In this document: positions 1-8,501 of the stretch, piece by piece
Layout: every line of letters starts with the position of its first letter
How positions within the stretch are numbered: the stretch's first letter is position 1
Assembly (NCBI RefSeq): GCF_900112305.1
Contig: NZ_FOKT01000004.1
Span: forward strand, 370,521 to 434,520
Source: Microbulbifer thermotolerans
GTDB lineage: Bacteria > Pseudomonadota > Gammaproteobacteria > Pseudomonadales > Cellvibrionaceae
Reading direction: 5' to 3'
DNA: 64,000 nt
Notes under the pieces: generated by a model
Told to the model about the DNA's origin: nothing
The model's database searches: none
What the model saw: the letters and a program-made list of their open reading frames with translations, nothing else
Position numbers and translations under genes: made by a program

Positions 1-214
1 GCATGCCCACCGATGAGTAGGCGTCCATCATCTGTTCGGAGCTGATGACTTCGATTTGATTGGGGTAGGTGTCCAAGCCGAATTCATCGGCCAGCTCAGC
101 GATGGCCCGGTCGTACTTTTGAATCAGTTCGAAGGTCCACTCGGATGTAGTGGATATGGGGCCGCTGGAGTCTGACTCGGACGCATCCGCGCCGGTGGTG
201 TAGGTATCGAGCAT
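1..214 (-). CDS. SpoVR family protein, N-terminal part (cut by window edge)
   Basis: The first 71 codons are visible; the rest lies left of the window. The stretch LDTYPNQIEVISSEQMMDAY is close to the start of the E. coli YcgB/SpoVR family as I remember it, which supports the name. The ATG lies inside the stop of the upstream yeaH-like gene (ATGA overlap), so the two are probably translationally coupled. SpoVR proteins travel with yeaG and yeaH in proteobacteria and are linked to starvation and stress responses; their biochemical role is unsettled. The Asp/Glu/Ser-rich first 20 residues are not conserved with YcgB. Confidence 0.88.
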   Translation of the reverse strand, partial: MLDTYTTGADASESDSSGPISTTSEWTFELIQKYDRAIAELADEFGLDTYPNQIEVISSEQMMDAYSSVGM

Positions 215-1494
215 CAGGCGGGCACCTTCTGGCTGAACAACTGGCGGAAGACTGGATAGATGTCTGAGACGTCGACAATCTGTTCCATGGCGAAGTGGTT
301 CGGGAAAAGCTCGCGTACGCGCTCGTATTCTTCCCAAAGTGCCTGGTGATCCCGGGGCGTGATCTCCACATAAGAGTAGTACTGCACGTAGGGCATAATG
401 TCGTCGATCAGAATTTTGTGGCAGGTGCTGGAATCATCGTTCCAATTGTCTCCATCGGACGCCTGGGCGCCGTAAATATTCCACTCGCTGGCGGGGTAGC
501 GCTCCCGCATGATGCGGCGCATTAGTTTCAGAGCGCTGGAAACAATGGTGCCGCCGGTTTCGCGGGAATAGAAAAACTCTTCTTCGTCTACTTCCTTGGC
601 ACTGGTGTGGTGGCGGATAAATACCACCTCGGTGTACTCGTAGCTGCGCCGCAGGAACAGGTACAAGAGCAGGAAAAAGCGCTTCGCCATATCTTTGGTG
701 GCCTGATTCATGGACCCGGAGACATCCATCAGGCAAAACATCACGGCGCGGGACCGAGGGCGGGGCTGTCGCACCAGGAGGTTGTATTTGAGGTCGAAAT
801 CATCGAGATAGGGTACGCGGTCGATGCGGCGGCGCAGCTCTTCAATCTTTCCGCGCAGCTGTTCGAGTTTGCGCTGATCGCGCAGGGCCGGGTCTTTGGC
901 TTCCTCTTGCGCCAGCTCGATTTCCAGCTCGCGGAGATTGCGCCGTTTACTACTGGTCAGTGCGATGCGTCGTGCATTAGCGGCGCGCAGGGAGCGGACC
1001 ACATTGAGGCGGCCGGGCGTGCCCTCGTTACTGATGCCTGCGCGCACAACCTGAAAAGCGTCATTACCTGTCAGGCGGCGCTTAATCATATTCGGCAGTT
1101 GCAATCCCTCGAACATAAAGTCCAGAAATTCTTCCTGGGAAATCTGGAAAACGAAATCATCCATGCCCTCGCCGCTGTCGCTGGCGTTGCCGCCGCCACC
1201 GCCGCCACCTTCCTGCTGCCCCTGCCGGGGGACGCGATCGCCGGCGACAAACTCTTTATTGCCGGGCAACACCCGCTCTACACGTCCGCCGGGACCGTGG
1301 GAGAAGACGGGTTCTCTGATATCCCGGGTGGGGATGCTGATGCGCTCGCCCTTTTCCATATCGGTAATGGAGCGGCTGTTCATCGCCTCTCCGACAGCCT
1401 TTTTGATATGGGCTTTATAGCGGCGCAAAAAGCGCTGGCGGTTGACCGTGCTTTTCTTTTTGCCGTTCAGCCGGCGGTCGATGATATAGCTCAT
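214..1494 (-). CDS. yeaH: YeaH/DUF444 family protein with von Willebrand A-like MIDAS motif
   Basis: The 426-residue protein starts [15 protein letters not shown] and matches the E. coli YeaH family along its length. It carries [20 protein letters not shown], a DxSxS metal-ion (MIDAS) motif typical of von Willebrand A folds, and a Gly-rich linker near residues 95-110. A longer reading frame begins 15 codons upstream, but the family start and the AGAGGCAG-type ribosome site favour 1494. It is the middle gene of a minus-strand operon yeaG-yeaH-spoVR, overlapping spoVR by ATGA. In enterobacteria the YeaG-YeaH pair responds to nitrogen starvation and stationary phase; the molecular function of YeaH is not known. 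Confidence 0.93.
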   Translation of the reverse strand: MSYIIDRRLNGKKKSTVNRQRFLRRYKAHIKKAVGEAMNSRSITDMEKGERISIPTRDIREPVFSHGPGGRVERVLPGNKEFVAGDRVPRQGQQEGGGGGGGNASDSGEGMDDFVFQISQEEFLDFMFEGLQLPNMIKRRLTGNDAFQVVRAGISNEGTPGRLNVVRSLRAANARRIALTSSKRRNLRELEIELAQEEAKDPALRDQRKLEQLRGKIEELRRRIDRVPYLDDFDLKYNLLVRQPRPRSRAVMFCLMDVSGSMNQATKDMAKRFFLLLYLFLRRSYEYTEVVFIRHHTSAKEVDEEEFFYSRETGGTIVSSALKLMRRIMRERYPASEWNIYGAQASDGDNWNDDSSTCHKILIDDIMPYVQYYSYVEITPRDHQALWEEYERVRELFPNHFAMEQIVDVSDIYPVFRQLFSQKVPA

Positions 1495-1579
1495 ATTACT
1501 GCCTCTGCGTCGAACCATACCCAACTGCGGATCTTGCACTCAGCAACCGGATACCATTCGCCCTTGACCGCTCCAATTG

Positions 1580-3502
1580 CTACTGCGATTTGCGCACACG
1601 CAGATACCATTCCGAAAGCAGTCTGACCTGCTTCTCTGTGTAGCCCCGCTCCACCATGCGCGCGACAAAGTCCGCGTGTTTTTTCTTGTCATCCGCCGAT
1701 GCCTTGGTGTTGAAGGAAATTACCGGCAGCAGATCCTCGGTGTTGGAGAACATCTTTTTCTCGATTACTGCGCGCAGTTTTTCGTAGGAACGCCAGTCGG
1801 GATTTTTTCCCTGGTTGTTGGCGCGAGCGCGCAGCACGAAATTGACGATTTCGTTGCGGAAGTCCTTCGGGTTGGAGATGCCGGCGGGTTTTTCAGTTTT
1901 TTCCAGTTCCTCATTCAAGGCGCCGCGGTCGAGGATTTCCCCTGTCTCCGGGTCCCGATATTCCTGGTCTTGTATCCAGAAATCTGCGTAGGTGACATAG
2001 CGGTCAAACAGGTTCTGACCGTACTCGGCGTAAGATTCAAGGTATGCGGTTTGTATCTCCTTGCCGATAAACTCCACATAGCGTGGCGCCAGATATTCCT
2101 TGATAAAGCCGAGATAGGTTTCCTGTACTTCCGGAGGAAACTGCTCCTGTTCAATCTGCTGTTCCAGCACATAAAGGAGGTGTACCGGGTTGGCGGCAAC
2201 TTCGGTGGGATCGAAGTTAAACACCTTGGAGAGTATCTTGAACGCAAAGCGGGTGGAAAGGCCGGTCATGCCCTCGTCGACACCGGCATTGTCCCGATAT
2301 TCCTGGATGGTTTTTGCCTTCGGATCTGTATCTTTGAGATTTTCACCATCATAGACCCGCATCTTTGAATAAATGCTGGAATTTTCGGGGTTCTTGATGC
2401 GGGACAGCACGGAGAACTGCGCCAGCATGCGCAGGGTGTCCGGTGCGCAAGGTGCATTGGCCAGAGAACTGTTTTCCAGCAGTTTGCCGTAAATCTTGAT
2501 CTCCTCCTGTACGCGCACGCAGTAGGGGACTTTGACGATATAGATACGGTCCAGGAAGGCTTCGTTGTTGCGGTTGTTGCGGAAGGACTGCCATTCGGAT
2601 TCGTTGGAGTGCGCCAGTATGGTGCCGTTGAAGGGGATGGAGCCCAGCCCTTCCGTGCTGTTGTAGTTGCCTTCCTGAGTGGCAGTGAGCAACGGATGCA
2701 GTACCTTGATGGGCGCCTTGAACATCTCCACGAACTCCATCAATCCCTGATTGGCGCGGCACAGGCTGCCGGAAAAGCTGTAGGCATCCGGATCATTTTG
2801 GGGGAAATCTTCCAGTTTTCGAATATCTACCTTGCCCACCAGTGAGGAAATATCCTGGTTGTTTTCGTCCCCCGGTTCCGTTTTGGCGATAGCGATCTGG
2901 TCGAGAATGGAAGGGTAGATCTTCACGACGCGGAACTTGCTGATGTCGCCCTTGAATTCATGCAGGCGTTTCATCGCCCAGGGCGACATAATGGTATTTA
3001 CGTAACGGCGGGGAATCCCGTAATCCTCTTCCAGGATCTGTCCGTCTTCGCTGGGGGAGAAGAGGCTCAGTGGCGACTCAAACACCGGTGAGCCTTTGAT
3101 GGCGTAGATGGGAACTTTCTCCATCAGTGCCTTCAACCGTTCCGCCAGAGAAGACTTGCCACCGCCCACCGGGCCCAGCAAGTAGAGGATTTGTTTCTTT
3201 TCTTCCAGTCCCTGAGCGGCGTGGCGGAAGAAGGAAACGATCTGTTCTATGGCTTCTTCCATGCCGTAGAACTCATCGAAGGCTTTGTAGCGCTTGATTA
3301 CTTTGTTGGAGAAAATCCGTGACAGGCGGGGGTCGCGGGAGGTGTCCACCAGCTCCGCCTCGCCGATAGCCATCAGCATGCGTTCGGCGGGGGACGCATA
3401 GGCGCTGCGGTCATTTTTGCACAGTTCCAGGTATTCCTGAATGCTGAGTTCTTCATCCTGGATGGACTCGTATCTCTCCAGGTAGTGATTGAATATCGTC
3501 AT
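1580..3502 (-). CDS. yeaG: PrkA/YeaG-type serine protein kinase
   Basis: This 640-residue protein has the PrkA family layout. An N-terminal AAA-like domain has Walker A GPVGGGKSS at about residues 110-118, and a C-terminal PrkA kinase domain follows. The start MTIFNHYLERYES aligns with E. coli YeaG, and GGGAG lies a few bases upstream on the minus strand, so I chose 3502 over an in-frame start 22 codons earlier. It is the first gene of the stress operon and leads into yeaH after an 85-bp gap. YeaG-type kinases act in the cytoplasm during starvation or stationary phase; substrates here cannot be predicted. Confidence 0.95.
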   Translation of the reverse strand: MTIFNHYLERYESIQDEELSIQEYLELCKNDRSAYASPAERMLMAIGEAELVDTSRDPRLSRIFSNKVIKRYKAFDEFYGMEEAIEQIVSFFRHAAQGLEEKKQILYLLGPVGGGKSSLAERLKALMEKVPIYAIKGSPVFESPLSLFSPSEDGQILEEDYGIPRRYVNTIMSPWAMKRLHEFKGDISKFRVVKIYPSILDQIAIAKTEPGDENNQDISSLVGKVDIRKLEDFPQNDPDAYSFSGSLCRANQGLMEFVEMFKAPIKVLHPLLTATQEGNYNSTEGLGSIPFNGTILAHSNESEWQSFRNNRNNEAFLDRIYIVKVPYCVRVQEEIKIYGKLLENSSLANAPCAPDTLRMLAQFSVLSRIKNPENSSIYSKMRVYDGENLKDTDPKAKTIQEYRDNAGVDEGMTGLSTRFAFKILSKVFNFDPTEVAANPVHLLYVLEQQIEQEQFPPEVQETYLGFIKEYLAPRYVEFIGKEIQTAYLESYAEYGQNLFDRYVTYADFWIQDQEYRDPETGEILDRGALNEELEKTEKPAGISNPKDFRNEIVNFVLRARANNQGKNPDWRSYEKLRAVIEKKMFSNTEDLLPVISFNTKASADDKKKHADFVARMVERGYTEKQVRLLSEWYLRVRKSQ

Positions 3503-3845
3503 GATGTACAACTCCCTGTAGCGTGTCGGACAGCATTCGGCGTATTGCCAGCCGCAGTGGACAAGCACATTGCATACTGCGTCAATGGATTGTCGGGCTG
3601 GCGAGCTGGGGCGGGCGCCCGCTCCTCAGGCTGCGCGAATGCTGGAAGGCGCTTGGCGCGAAACACTATCTTTATGGTGGCAGTCATATCGCTCTGCCGT
3701 GCGAGAGCAATGACAAATTGGTGCTCCCGCTTTTCCAGCATAGTTCGCGGCGGCGAAGCGGCGCCAAAATGGGTTGAATTGAGCGGCAGTTTTAGGCTCT
3801 ACTAGGCGGCCTCTTGAGAATTCAAAGTGATTAAAGGAAGTTGCT
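3503..3845. other. Divergent intergenic region yeaG / galE
   Basis: About 340 bases between the divergent starts of yeaG and galE. No coding pattern with a ribosome site is visible; the open frames here are GC-driven and overlap the gene starts. A GC-rich self-complementary patch (GGGGCGGGCGCCCGCTCC, near 3610-3630) could form a hairpin. I looked for a sigma-54 promoter upstream of yeaG, as known in enterobacteria, and saw no convincing TGGC-N8-TTGC match. Just before galE, AAGGAAG at about 3834-3840 is the ribosome-binding site. Confidence 0.5.
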
Positions 3846-4874
3846 ATGGCGATCCTGGTTACTGGTGGGGCCGGTTACATTGGCAGTCACACATGTATCG
3901 AATTGCTTACTGCTGGCTGGGAACCAGTGGTGGTGGACAACCTGGTAAACAGCAGTAGCGAATCTCTGCACCGGGTAGAGATGATTACCGGACGCCAAGT
4001 GCCCTTTCATCAGCTGGATATTGCCGATGCCGATGGACTGCGGTCAGTATTTTCCCGCTACGACATTGATGCTGTCGTGCATTTCGCCGGCCTTAAGGCC
4101 GTGGGCGAATCCGTGGCGCAGCCACTGCGTTATTACCAAAACAATGTCAGCGGTACTTTGACGCTGTGCCAAGTGATGGAGGAGTTTGGTGTCCGGCAGC
4201 TGATATTCAGTTCCTCCGCTACCGTTTACGGCGATCCCGCCAGCGTCCCTATCCGAGAAGACTTCCCCACTGGCGCTACCAATCCCTACGGGGCGAGCAA
4301 ACTGATGGTGGAAGACGTACTGCGCGATCTCTGTGCCGCACCGGATAGTGGCTGGAAAGTCAGCTTGCTGCGTTACTTCAACCCCATTGGCGCCCACGAA
4401 AGCGGCACCATTGGTGAAGACCCGCGCGGCATTCCCAACAACCTGTTGCCCTATGTGGCCCAAGTGGCGGTGGGGCGGCTGCCGCAGCTGCAGGTGTTTG
4501 GCGATGACTACGATACCCCGGATGGCACCGGCGTGCGCGACTATATCCACGTGGTGGACCTGGCCCGCGGGCACCTGGCAGCGTTGGAAAAACTGCGCCT
4601 GAGTGAAACGCCAGCGGGCTGCTACACCTATAACCTGGGCACCGGTCGTGGCAGCTCCGTATTGGAAATCGTGCGCGCCTTCGAGCAGGCTTGTGGTCGA
4701 GAAATCCCCTACAAAATAGCCCCGCGCCGCCCTGGAGATATCGCAGAATGCTATGCCGACCCGTCTCTGGCGGAAAAGGAATTGGGCTGGAAAGCGGAGT
4801 ATGACCTGCAGCGAATGGTGGAGGATACCTGGCGCTGGCAGTCTAAAAACCCGAATGGTTATTCCGCGGAATAA
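3846..4874 (+). CDS. galE: UDP-glucose 4-epimerase
   Basis: A 342-residue short-chain dehydrogenase-type epimerase that interconverts UDP-glucose and UDP-galactose, supplying galactose units for surface polysaccharides. The NAD-binding motif GGAGYIGSH is at residues 7-15. The catalytic pair is Y148 and K152 in NPYGASK, with Ser124 of FSSSATVYG upstream, and the length is normal for the family. AAGGAAG precedes the ATG. It stands alone on the plus strand between the yeaG operon and an AT-rich accessory stretch, with no other gal genes nearby. GC content is ordinary for this chromosome, unlike the DNA that follows. Confidence 0.97.
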   Translation: MAILVTGGAGYIGSHTCIELLTAGWEPVVVDNLVNSSSESLHRVEMITGRQVPFHQLDIADADGLRSVFSRYDIDAVVHFAGLKAVGESVAQPLRYYQNNVSGTLTLCQVMEEFGVRQLIFSSSATVYGDPASVPIREDFPTGATNPYGASKLMVEDVLRDLCAAPDSGWKVSLLRYFNPIGAHESGTIGEDPRGIPNNLLPYVAQVAVGRLPQLQVFGDDYDTPDGTGVRDYIHVVDLARGHLAALEKLRLSETPAGCYTYNLGTGRGSSVLEIVRAFEQACGREIPYKIAPRRPGDIAECYADPSLAEKELGWKAEYDLQRMVEDTWRWQSKNPNGYSAE

Positions 4875-4886
4875 AAGCAGATATCC

Positions 4887-4980
4887 CTCGCCTCTGATTA
4901 ATATGTGTTCCACGCAGCGTTCAGGAACAGGAAAGAATATTTCCAGAAACTGATATATCAGTCGTATTAATCAGAGATCT
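4887..4980. repeat. Degenerate short inverted-repeat element, probable relic of the 213-bp MITE family
   Basis: Immediately 3' of galE, CTCTGATTAATATG (about 4892-4905) and CGTATTAATCAGAG (about 4963-4976) are inverted copies with one mismatch. They match the terminal repeats of the three full elements at 31447, 40951 and 51278. The interior is only ~60 bases and shares just a weak patch (GAATATTTCCAGAAAC against GATATTTCGAAACC). No clear target-site duplication is seen. It reads as a shortened or decayed relative; independent origin is possible. Confidence 0.5.
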
Positions 4981-5088
4981 CTCTCCTGAAAAGTTCCCCA
5001 GTTTTTCTAATCAATATACTTTCCTCAGCCGTTATCAGCGTCCGCCTCAGGAATGCTCGTCCGCATTTTTAAAGTGAAAAATGGTGGT

Positions 5089-5118
5089 TTGATCAGAGCA
5101 TTTGTTTGTCTTTTATAA
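5089..5118 (+). promoter_or_regulatory. Possible sigma-70 promoter for the small AT-rich gene pair
   Basis: TTGATC and TTATAA are separated by 18 bases, about 45 bases upstream of the ATG at 5164. The surroundings are AT-rich, so chance matches are likely; this is only a candidate. Confidence 0.3.
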
Positions 5119-5163
5119 ATTCGAATTACTGTTCGGTTTGTGTAATGGCGTGTAATAGATTGC

Positions 5164-5406
5164 ATGTTGAATGAAGTGACTAGACGTTGTAAAAAATGTC
5201 TAAATGAAGACCGCATTCTTGCCGATGGTAGGCACCTTGAAAGCCTGTTGTTGAGAGAATATGAAAGTCAGCGACAATTGCTTACAGCGCAATTAGAGCG
5301 AAGTGAAAATATTTATCGACAGCAACAGCAGAATATCGAGCAGTGTATAGCCTCCACAGAAAAAGATTTGGCGCTGCTCGAGCAACAAATAAACACCCAA
5401 ATTTAA
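5164..5406 (+). CDS. Small hypothetical coiled-coil protein
   Basis: An 80-residue protein that I do not recognise. Residues 1-20 contain a CKKC pair; residues 25-78 are Gln/Glu/Leu-rich with heptad-like spacing (for example QLLTAQLERSENIYRQQQQN) and are probably a coiled coil. Codon use is AT-rich, unlike the flanking core genes and like the signal peptidase gene downstream. No strong ribosome site precedes the ATG, so the start is uncertain. A second small frame follows 27 bases later on the same strand, suggesting a two-gene unit. Confidence 0.45.
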   Translation: MLNEVTRRCKKCLNEDRILADGRHLESLLLREYESQRQLLTAQLERSENIYRQQQQNIEQCIASTEKDLALLEQQINTQI

Positions 5407-5433
5407 ATTTTACATGGTAAATAGTGGGCAAAT

Positions 5434-5589
5434 ATGAGTGAAATCTCTTACCATAAATTTTTTTTGCTTCTTGTCGTTGTTCTTTCAGTTTTAATGCAAT
5501 TTATTGAAAATATTTTTATAAAAATTATTATTTTATCTGCTATTGTTCTTTTCGGTGTTTTCGGCATTGTTATTTATAGGAATCGATGA
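5434..5589 (+). CDS. Small two-helix membrane protein (51 residues)
   Basis: The reading frame MSEISYHKF... encodes 51 residues. Two hydrophobic stretches cover roughly residues 9-24 and 29-47, ending in a basic tail YRNR, so it looks like a small inner-membrane protein. A GTGGG-like sequence upstream is a weak ribosome site. It lies 27 bases after the coiled-coil gene at 5164 and shares its AT-rich composition. I recognise no family. A chance AT-rich frame is possible. Confidence 0.4.
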   Translation: MSEISYHKFFLLLVVVLSVLMQFIENIFIKIIILSAIVLFGVFGIVIYRNR

Positions 5590-5662
5590 TTATTTATCAA
5601 ATTTGCGTATAGAGGGACCATTGAAATTAAGCCTTTTTTAAGAGTCTAGAGTTTAGGAAGGG

Positions 5663-6243
5663 GTTCAAAATTTTATGTCAGACAAGTAGTCTCATAGAAT
5701 GATGTATTTCTCGAGGCGTTCCGCAAAGTGGATCGCCAGCTGTGACAGTGTCAGATTCCAATTCTGGATTGGGTGCGTCCAGCGCTCGGAGGCTTTCAGT
5801 ATACCGACGTAGAGCAGCCTGAATAAGCTGTTCCCATTGGCGAAGCCACCCTTGGTTTTGGTCAGTTTTCGAAACTGCCTATGTGCGGCTTCGACGGCGT
5901 TGGTGGTGTAAATCGGTTTGCGTATGTATTCCGGATATTTGAAGTAGGCCGATAGTGTGGGCCACTTGCTGCGCCAGGATTTGATCACCATCGGCTATTT
6001 GTCGCCCCACTTAGCTTCCAGCTCGTCCAGTGCGCTCTCAGCAGCATTGAGTGTTGCCGCCTTGTAGACACATTTGAGATCCGCCATAAAAGTCTTCTGG
6101 TTCTTCGAAGACACGTACTTTATCGAATTGCGGATCTGGTGGATCACGCAGTGCCTTGATGGCGGCTTCCATATCGAAGGTAGGTTTGCTCATGGGGCAT
6201 CTCTTTTTTGCTAATGGTAAAGAAATGACACGGAATTCTGAGC
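5663..6243. mobile_element. Internally deleted IS256-family insertion sequence
   Basis: The ends carry imperfect inverted repeats: GTTCAAAATTTTATGTCA at 5663-5680 and the complement of GCTCAGAATTCCGTGTCA at 6226-6243, with 13 of 18 positions matching. Between them lie only the first ~15 codons and the last third of an IS256-type transposase, in different frames. The element has lost most of its middle and cannot move by itself. I saw no clear 8-9 bp target duplication. Confidence 0.6.
5692..6193 (-). pseudogene. IS256-family transposase remnant (deleted and stop-interrupted)
   Basis: From 6193 the minus strand reads MSKPTFDMEAAIKA, a start typical of IS256-type transposases. It then jumps, out of frame, into HCVIHQIRNSIKYVSSKNQK, the conserved region that in full proteins follows the second catalytic Asp. 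That frame runs to a TAG after AKWGDK. Translation can resume with PMVIKSWRSKWPTLSAYFKY and continue to a natural end at 5692 (residues of the block TTNAVEAAHRQFRKLTKTKG are visible). A large internal deletion plus one nonsense codon make this a dead gene. Confidence 0.8.
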
Positions 6244-6307
6244 ACTACATAGCTTAACGGGGTTGCCGTTTTTGCTTGATCATGCTAAGAGAGAGGTTTA
6301 ATAGTAA

Positions 6308-7069
6308 GTGAGAATTATTTTGTACAGATTTGTAGGGCTAATAATAAACACTATTTTCCCTGGGATATCTGGAATTATTGTGGGTAGTCCGTTAGTGGCT
6401 TTATTGACACCCATATGCATTATTTGTGCAATATTTTTTGGGGCTTTCTTATGGGCTAAGTCTCCTTTTTATTTTTATGCTTCTTTTTTTATTGTGTTGA
6501 TGTCGTACGCCATTTCGTCGTTAATTCTGTTTAAGATTAAGGAGGAGGTTAATCTAAAAAAAATATTATATTTATCTTTATATGCTTTCTTCTATTGTTT
6601 GCTTTTTTCCGTGAATCCTCCTCCATTCTATATAAGTGTGTTAAATGGAAGTTCATCGTATCCAAATTTGATCGATGGAGAAATTACGCTTGATGTTGGT
6701 GAAGGGTATGAAATTATTAGAGGGGATTTTGTGACTTTCAAATTTCCTGGAGGTGCATCTGCTTACTCAAAGCGAGTTATAGGATTGCCAGGAGAAAAAA
6801 TATTTATTGAAAATGGAGTTGTTTATATAAATGATGTTCCTCTTGAAGAGAAATATAAAAATTATGATGGTACATGTTCTAAAAGCCAGCAATTAGGTCC
6901 AATTACGGTTCCGGATGATAGCTATTTTGTTCTGGGGGATAATAGATGTGGTTCTATAGATTCTCGTCATTATCATTATCCTTTTATTCAAAAAAATCAA
7001 ATTTTGGGGAAGAAATTATATTTTATATGGTCTAAAGATATTTTTAAGCTAGGTAAGTATGTGCAGTGA
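6308..7069 (+). CDS. Signal peptidase I-like S26 protease with multi-helix N-terminus
   Basis: A 253-residue protein. Residues 1-105 form three or four hydrophobic helices; residues 110-245 are an S26 leader peptidase domain. The nucleophile box reads NGSSSYPNL, giving Ser116 where LepB has SMxPT (Met is replaced by Ser). The general-base Lys155 lies in SKRVIGLPGE, and box E is GDNRCGSIDSR (210-220). The catalytic dyad is intact, so an active protease is likely. The start is GTG with GAGAGAGG upstream. The gene is strongly AT-rich against a GC-rich chromosome and is bordered by IS256 and IS66 remnants, which points to horizontal transfer. The housekeeping lepB would be elsewhere; the substrate is unknown. 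Confidence 0.85.
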   Translation: MRIILYRFVGLIINTIFPGISGIIVGSPLVALLTPICIICAIFFGAFLWAKSPFYFYASFFIVLMSYAISSLILFKIKEEVNLKKILYLSLYAFFYCLLFSVNPPPFYISVLNGSSSYPNLIDGEITLDVGEGYEIIRGDFVTFKFPGGASAYSKRVIGLPGEKIFIENGVVYINDVPLEEKYKNYDGTCSKSQQLGPITVPDDSYFVLGDNRCGSIDSRHYHYPFIQKNQILGKKLYFIWSKDIFKLGKYVQ

Positions 7070-7156
7070 ATGCGATTCTTTTTATTATTTTTTAATACAT
7101 TTTTTAGTGATATTCATCACCAATATGTAGAGTAAAAAAGTGTTCTTCGTAGAAGA

Positions 7157-7386
7157 GTGTACATCTATAGCATAAACAGACAGGCTGGGGACAGAACTTC
7201 AGCGACACTCTACAGCTTGATTGAAACCGCCAAACTATACGGGCACGAGCCGTACCGATATCTCAGGCAGGTGTTTACAGAACTGCCCAAGGCGCAGAGC
7301 GTGGAAGAGATAGAGCAGCTGCTGCCGTGGAATCTTGTCTGAACATAAGATGAGTAATGGCAATGGGGTGGTAGATTTACCGCTTA
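7157..7386 (+). mobile_element. 3' end of an IS66-family element (transposase tail plus terminal repeat)
   Basis: The frame ending at 7342 encodes SATLYSLIETAKLYGHEPYR followed by YLRQVFTELPKAQ and LLPWNL. This is the conserved C-terminal domain of IS66 TnpC transposases. Downstream, TAGATTTACCGCTTAC ends at 7386; a terminus in GCTTAC (GTAAGC read from outside) is usual for IS66 elements. The 5' part of the element, including tnpA and tnpB, is missing, so this is a truncated relic. Homology becomes clear from about 7190; the first codons from 7157 are probably unrelated sequence. Confidence 0.7.
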
Positions 7387-7810
7387 CCTTGATCCAGTTG
7401 CTCTCAGTAGCAGGCAGAGATGTGACCAAGGAATTGAGCCAGATAAGTTCTTGGTGAAGTCAACAATCGATCACTTCCGGAAGAATCCGACAAGAGCTGG
7501 CCCGACAATTACGGAATTTTAATGTTCGCGGCTGGCGGAATGTTACCTGCAGGAAATTCGAGACGCCACATGGTGAGTTTTTGTCCGATTCCAGGTGGGG
7601 ACTGTAAAAATAGAGATTTTTCAGCAGACAATTGGAGTTGTGTTGGATTTTCATTGGCTAATACAGGGCCGCTGGAGATCTAGCTCGCTCTAAACTCTAG
7701 TTATATATGAAAAGACAAAATATGCCTTGTTTTCAAGTAATAACTAACTATGGTGTGATATGAATTAAGCCGCAGTATTTTTAAGTAAAGAAGAAGGAAA
7801 CGGAAATATC
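7387..7810. other. Non-coding accessory stretch between IS66 relic and protease gene
   Basis: No intact gene is visible. One frame around 7460-7605 reads like a broken protein fragment (RIRQELARQLRNFNVRGWRN and further) but is closed by stops on both sides and I cannot assign it. The last 130 bases are AT-rich and end in AAGGAAAC, a good ribosome site for the ATG at 7811, so the promoter of the protease gene probably lies here. Confidence 0.4.
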
Positions 7811-7906
7811 ATGGAATCAACGTTTGAAAATAGCACCCCTGATGCTGGTTTAACTGCTGATCTCTCTTCGCAGCCAAAGCCTTGGCGCGCAGGGGGGAAT
7901 GCCTGA
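7811..7906 (+). pseudogene. Out-of-frame N-terminal piece of the CPBP protease gene
   Basis: An ATG with a good ribosome site (AAGGAAAC) opens MESTFENSTPDAG...PKPWRAGGNA and stops at 7906 after 31 codons. The CPBP protease frame at 7899 continues in another register. The break falls in a run of six G at 7892-7897; removing one G would fuse both parts. PKPWRA followed by a membrane helix is a usual start for this protease type, so this is probably the true N-terminus. Alternatives are a real inactivating indel, a larger internal deletion that also removed the first membrane helix, or a sequencing error. Confidence 0.6.
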
Positions 7907-8501
7907 TCCGGCGGAAATTCAAGCTGCGGTGGCTGCACATTTGCAAACGCCGGCGGCTATAGTTGGCTCTTATCTGGTGCAGTTTTTTCTGATTATTCCG
8001 GTATTGCTGGCAGTGGCAAATTTCAAAACGCAGTCTCTCTGGTCGACATTGGCGGTGCGGCCTTTTGCGATTAAGTTGGTGTGGCTCTGGATTGGTTTGT
8101 TGCTGGTATTTCTGGCTGCGCAGTCTTTCCTGGTACGCCTGCTGGACGTAGCGCCGGGAGAATTTATGCAGATGCTGGCCGGAAGCCGTCATCTGCCATT
8201 GGTTCTGGTGATTGTTTTGGTGGCGCCTGTATTGGAAGAGTTGATTTTTCGCGGCTATTTGTTCACCGCTTGGCGGCAATCCCGGCTCGGCCTCACTGGC
8301 ACTTTGCTGCTGACTTCCGCTCTATTTGCCCTTATGCACTGGGGGCAGTATCACTGGGTCCAGGCGGTTTTTATTTTTATTCTGGCTCTGATGCTGGGAA
8401 TTGCACGGGAGAAAAGTGGCTCGGTGCTGTTGCCAATGTTGTTGCACGGCCTGAATAATTTGGCCAGTGCGATTGTGGTGATTTATTTGGGCATTCTTTA
8501 A
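7899..8501 (+). CDS. CPBP family intramembrane glutamic endopeptidase (possibly frameshifted)
   Basis: The 200-residue frame has several membrane helices and the Abi/CPBP (CAAX protease-like) motifs. EELIFRGYLF carries E113, E114 and R118; ALMHWGQYHW carries H147; LLHGLNN carries H183 and N187. These are the catalytic and metal-like residues of the family, which cleaves substrates within the inner membrane; some members process bacteriocins or phage-related proteins. The ATG at 7899 sits directly after a G-run, too close to serve as a ribosome site. The natural start is probably 7811, making this the 3' part of a frameshifted gene. Confidence 0.75.
   Translation: MPDPAEIQAAVAAHLQTPAAIVGSYLVQFFLIIPVLLAVANFKTQSLWSTLAVRPFAIKLVWLWIGLLLVFLAAQSFLVRLLDVAPGEFMQMLAGSRHLPLVLVIVLVAPVLEELIFRGYLFTAWRQSRLGLTGTLLLTSALFALMHWGQYHWVQAVFIFILALMLGIAREKSGSVLLPMLLHGLNNLASAIVVIYLGIL

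Noticed and set aside
607..1626. Long plus-strand open frames opposite yeaH and yeaG (for example 607-1626, 1577-2368)
   Set aside because: They mirror genuine family proteins on the other strand; high GC makes long antisense frames common. No ribosome sites or family motifs.
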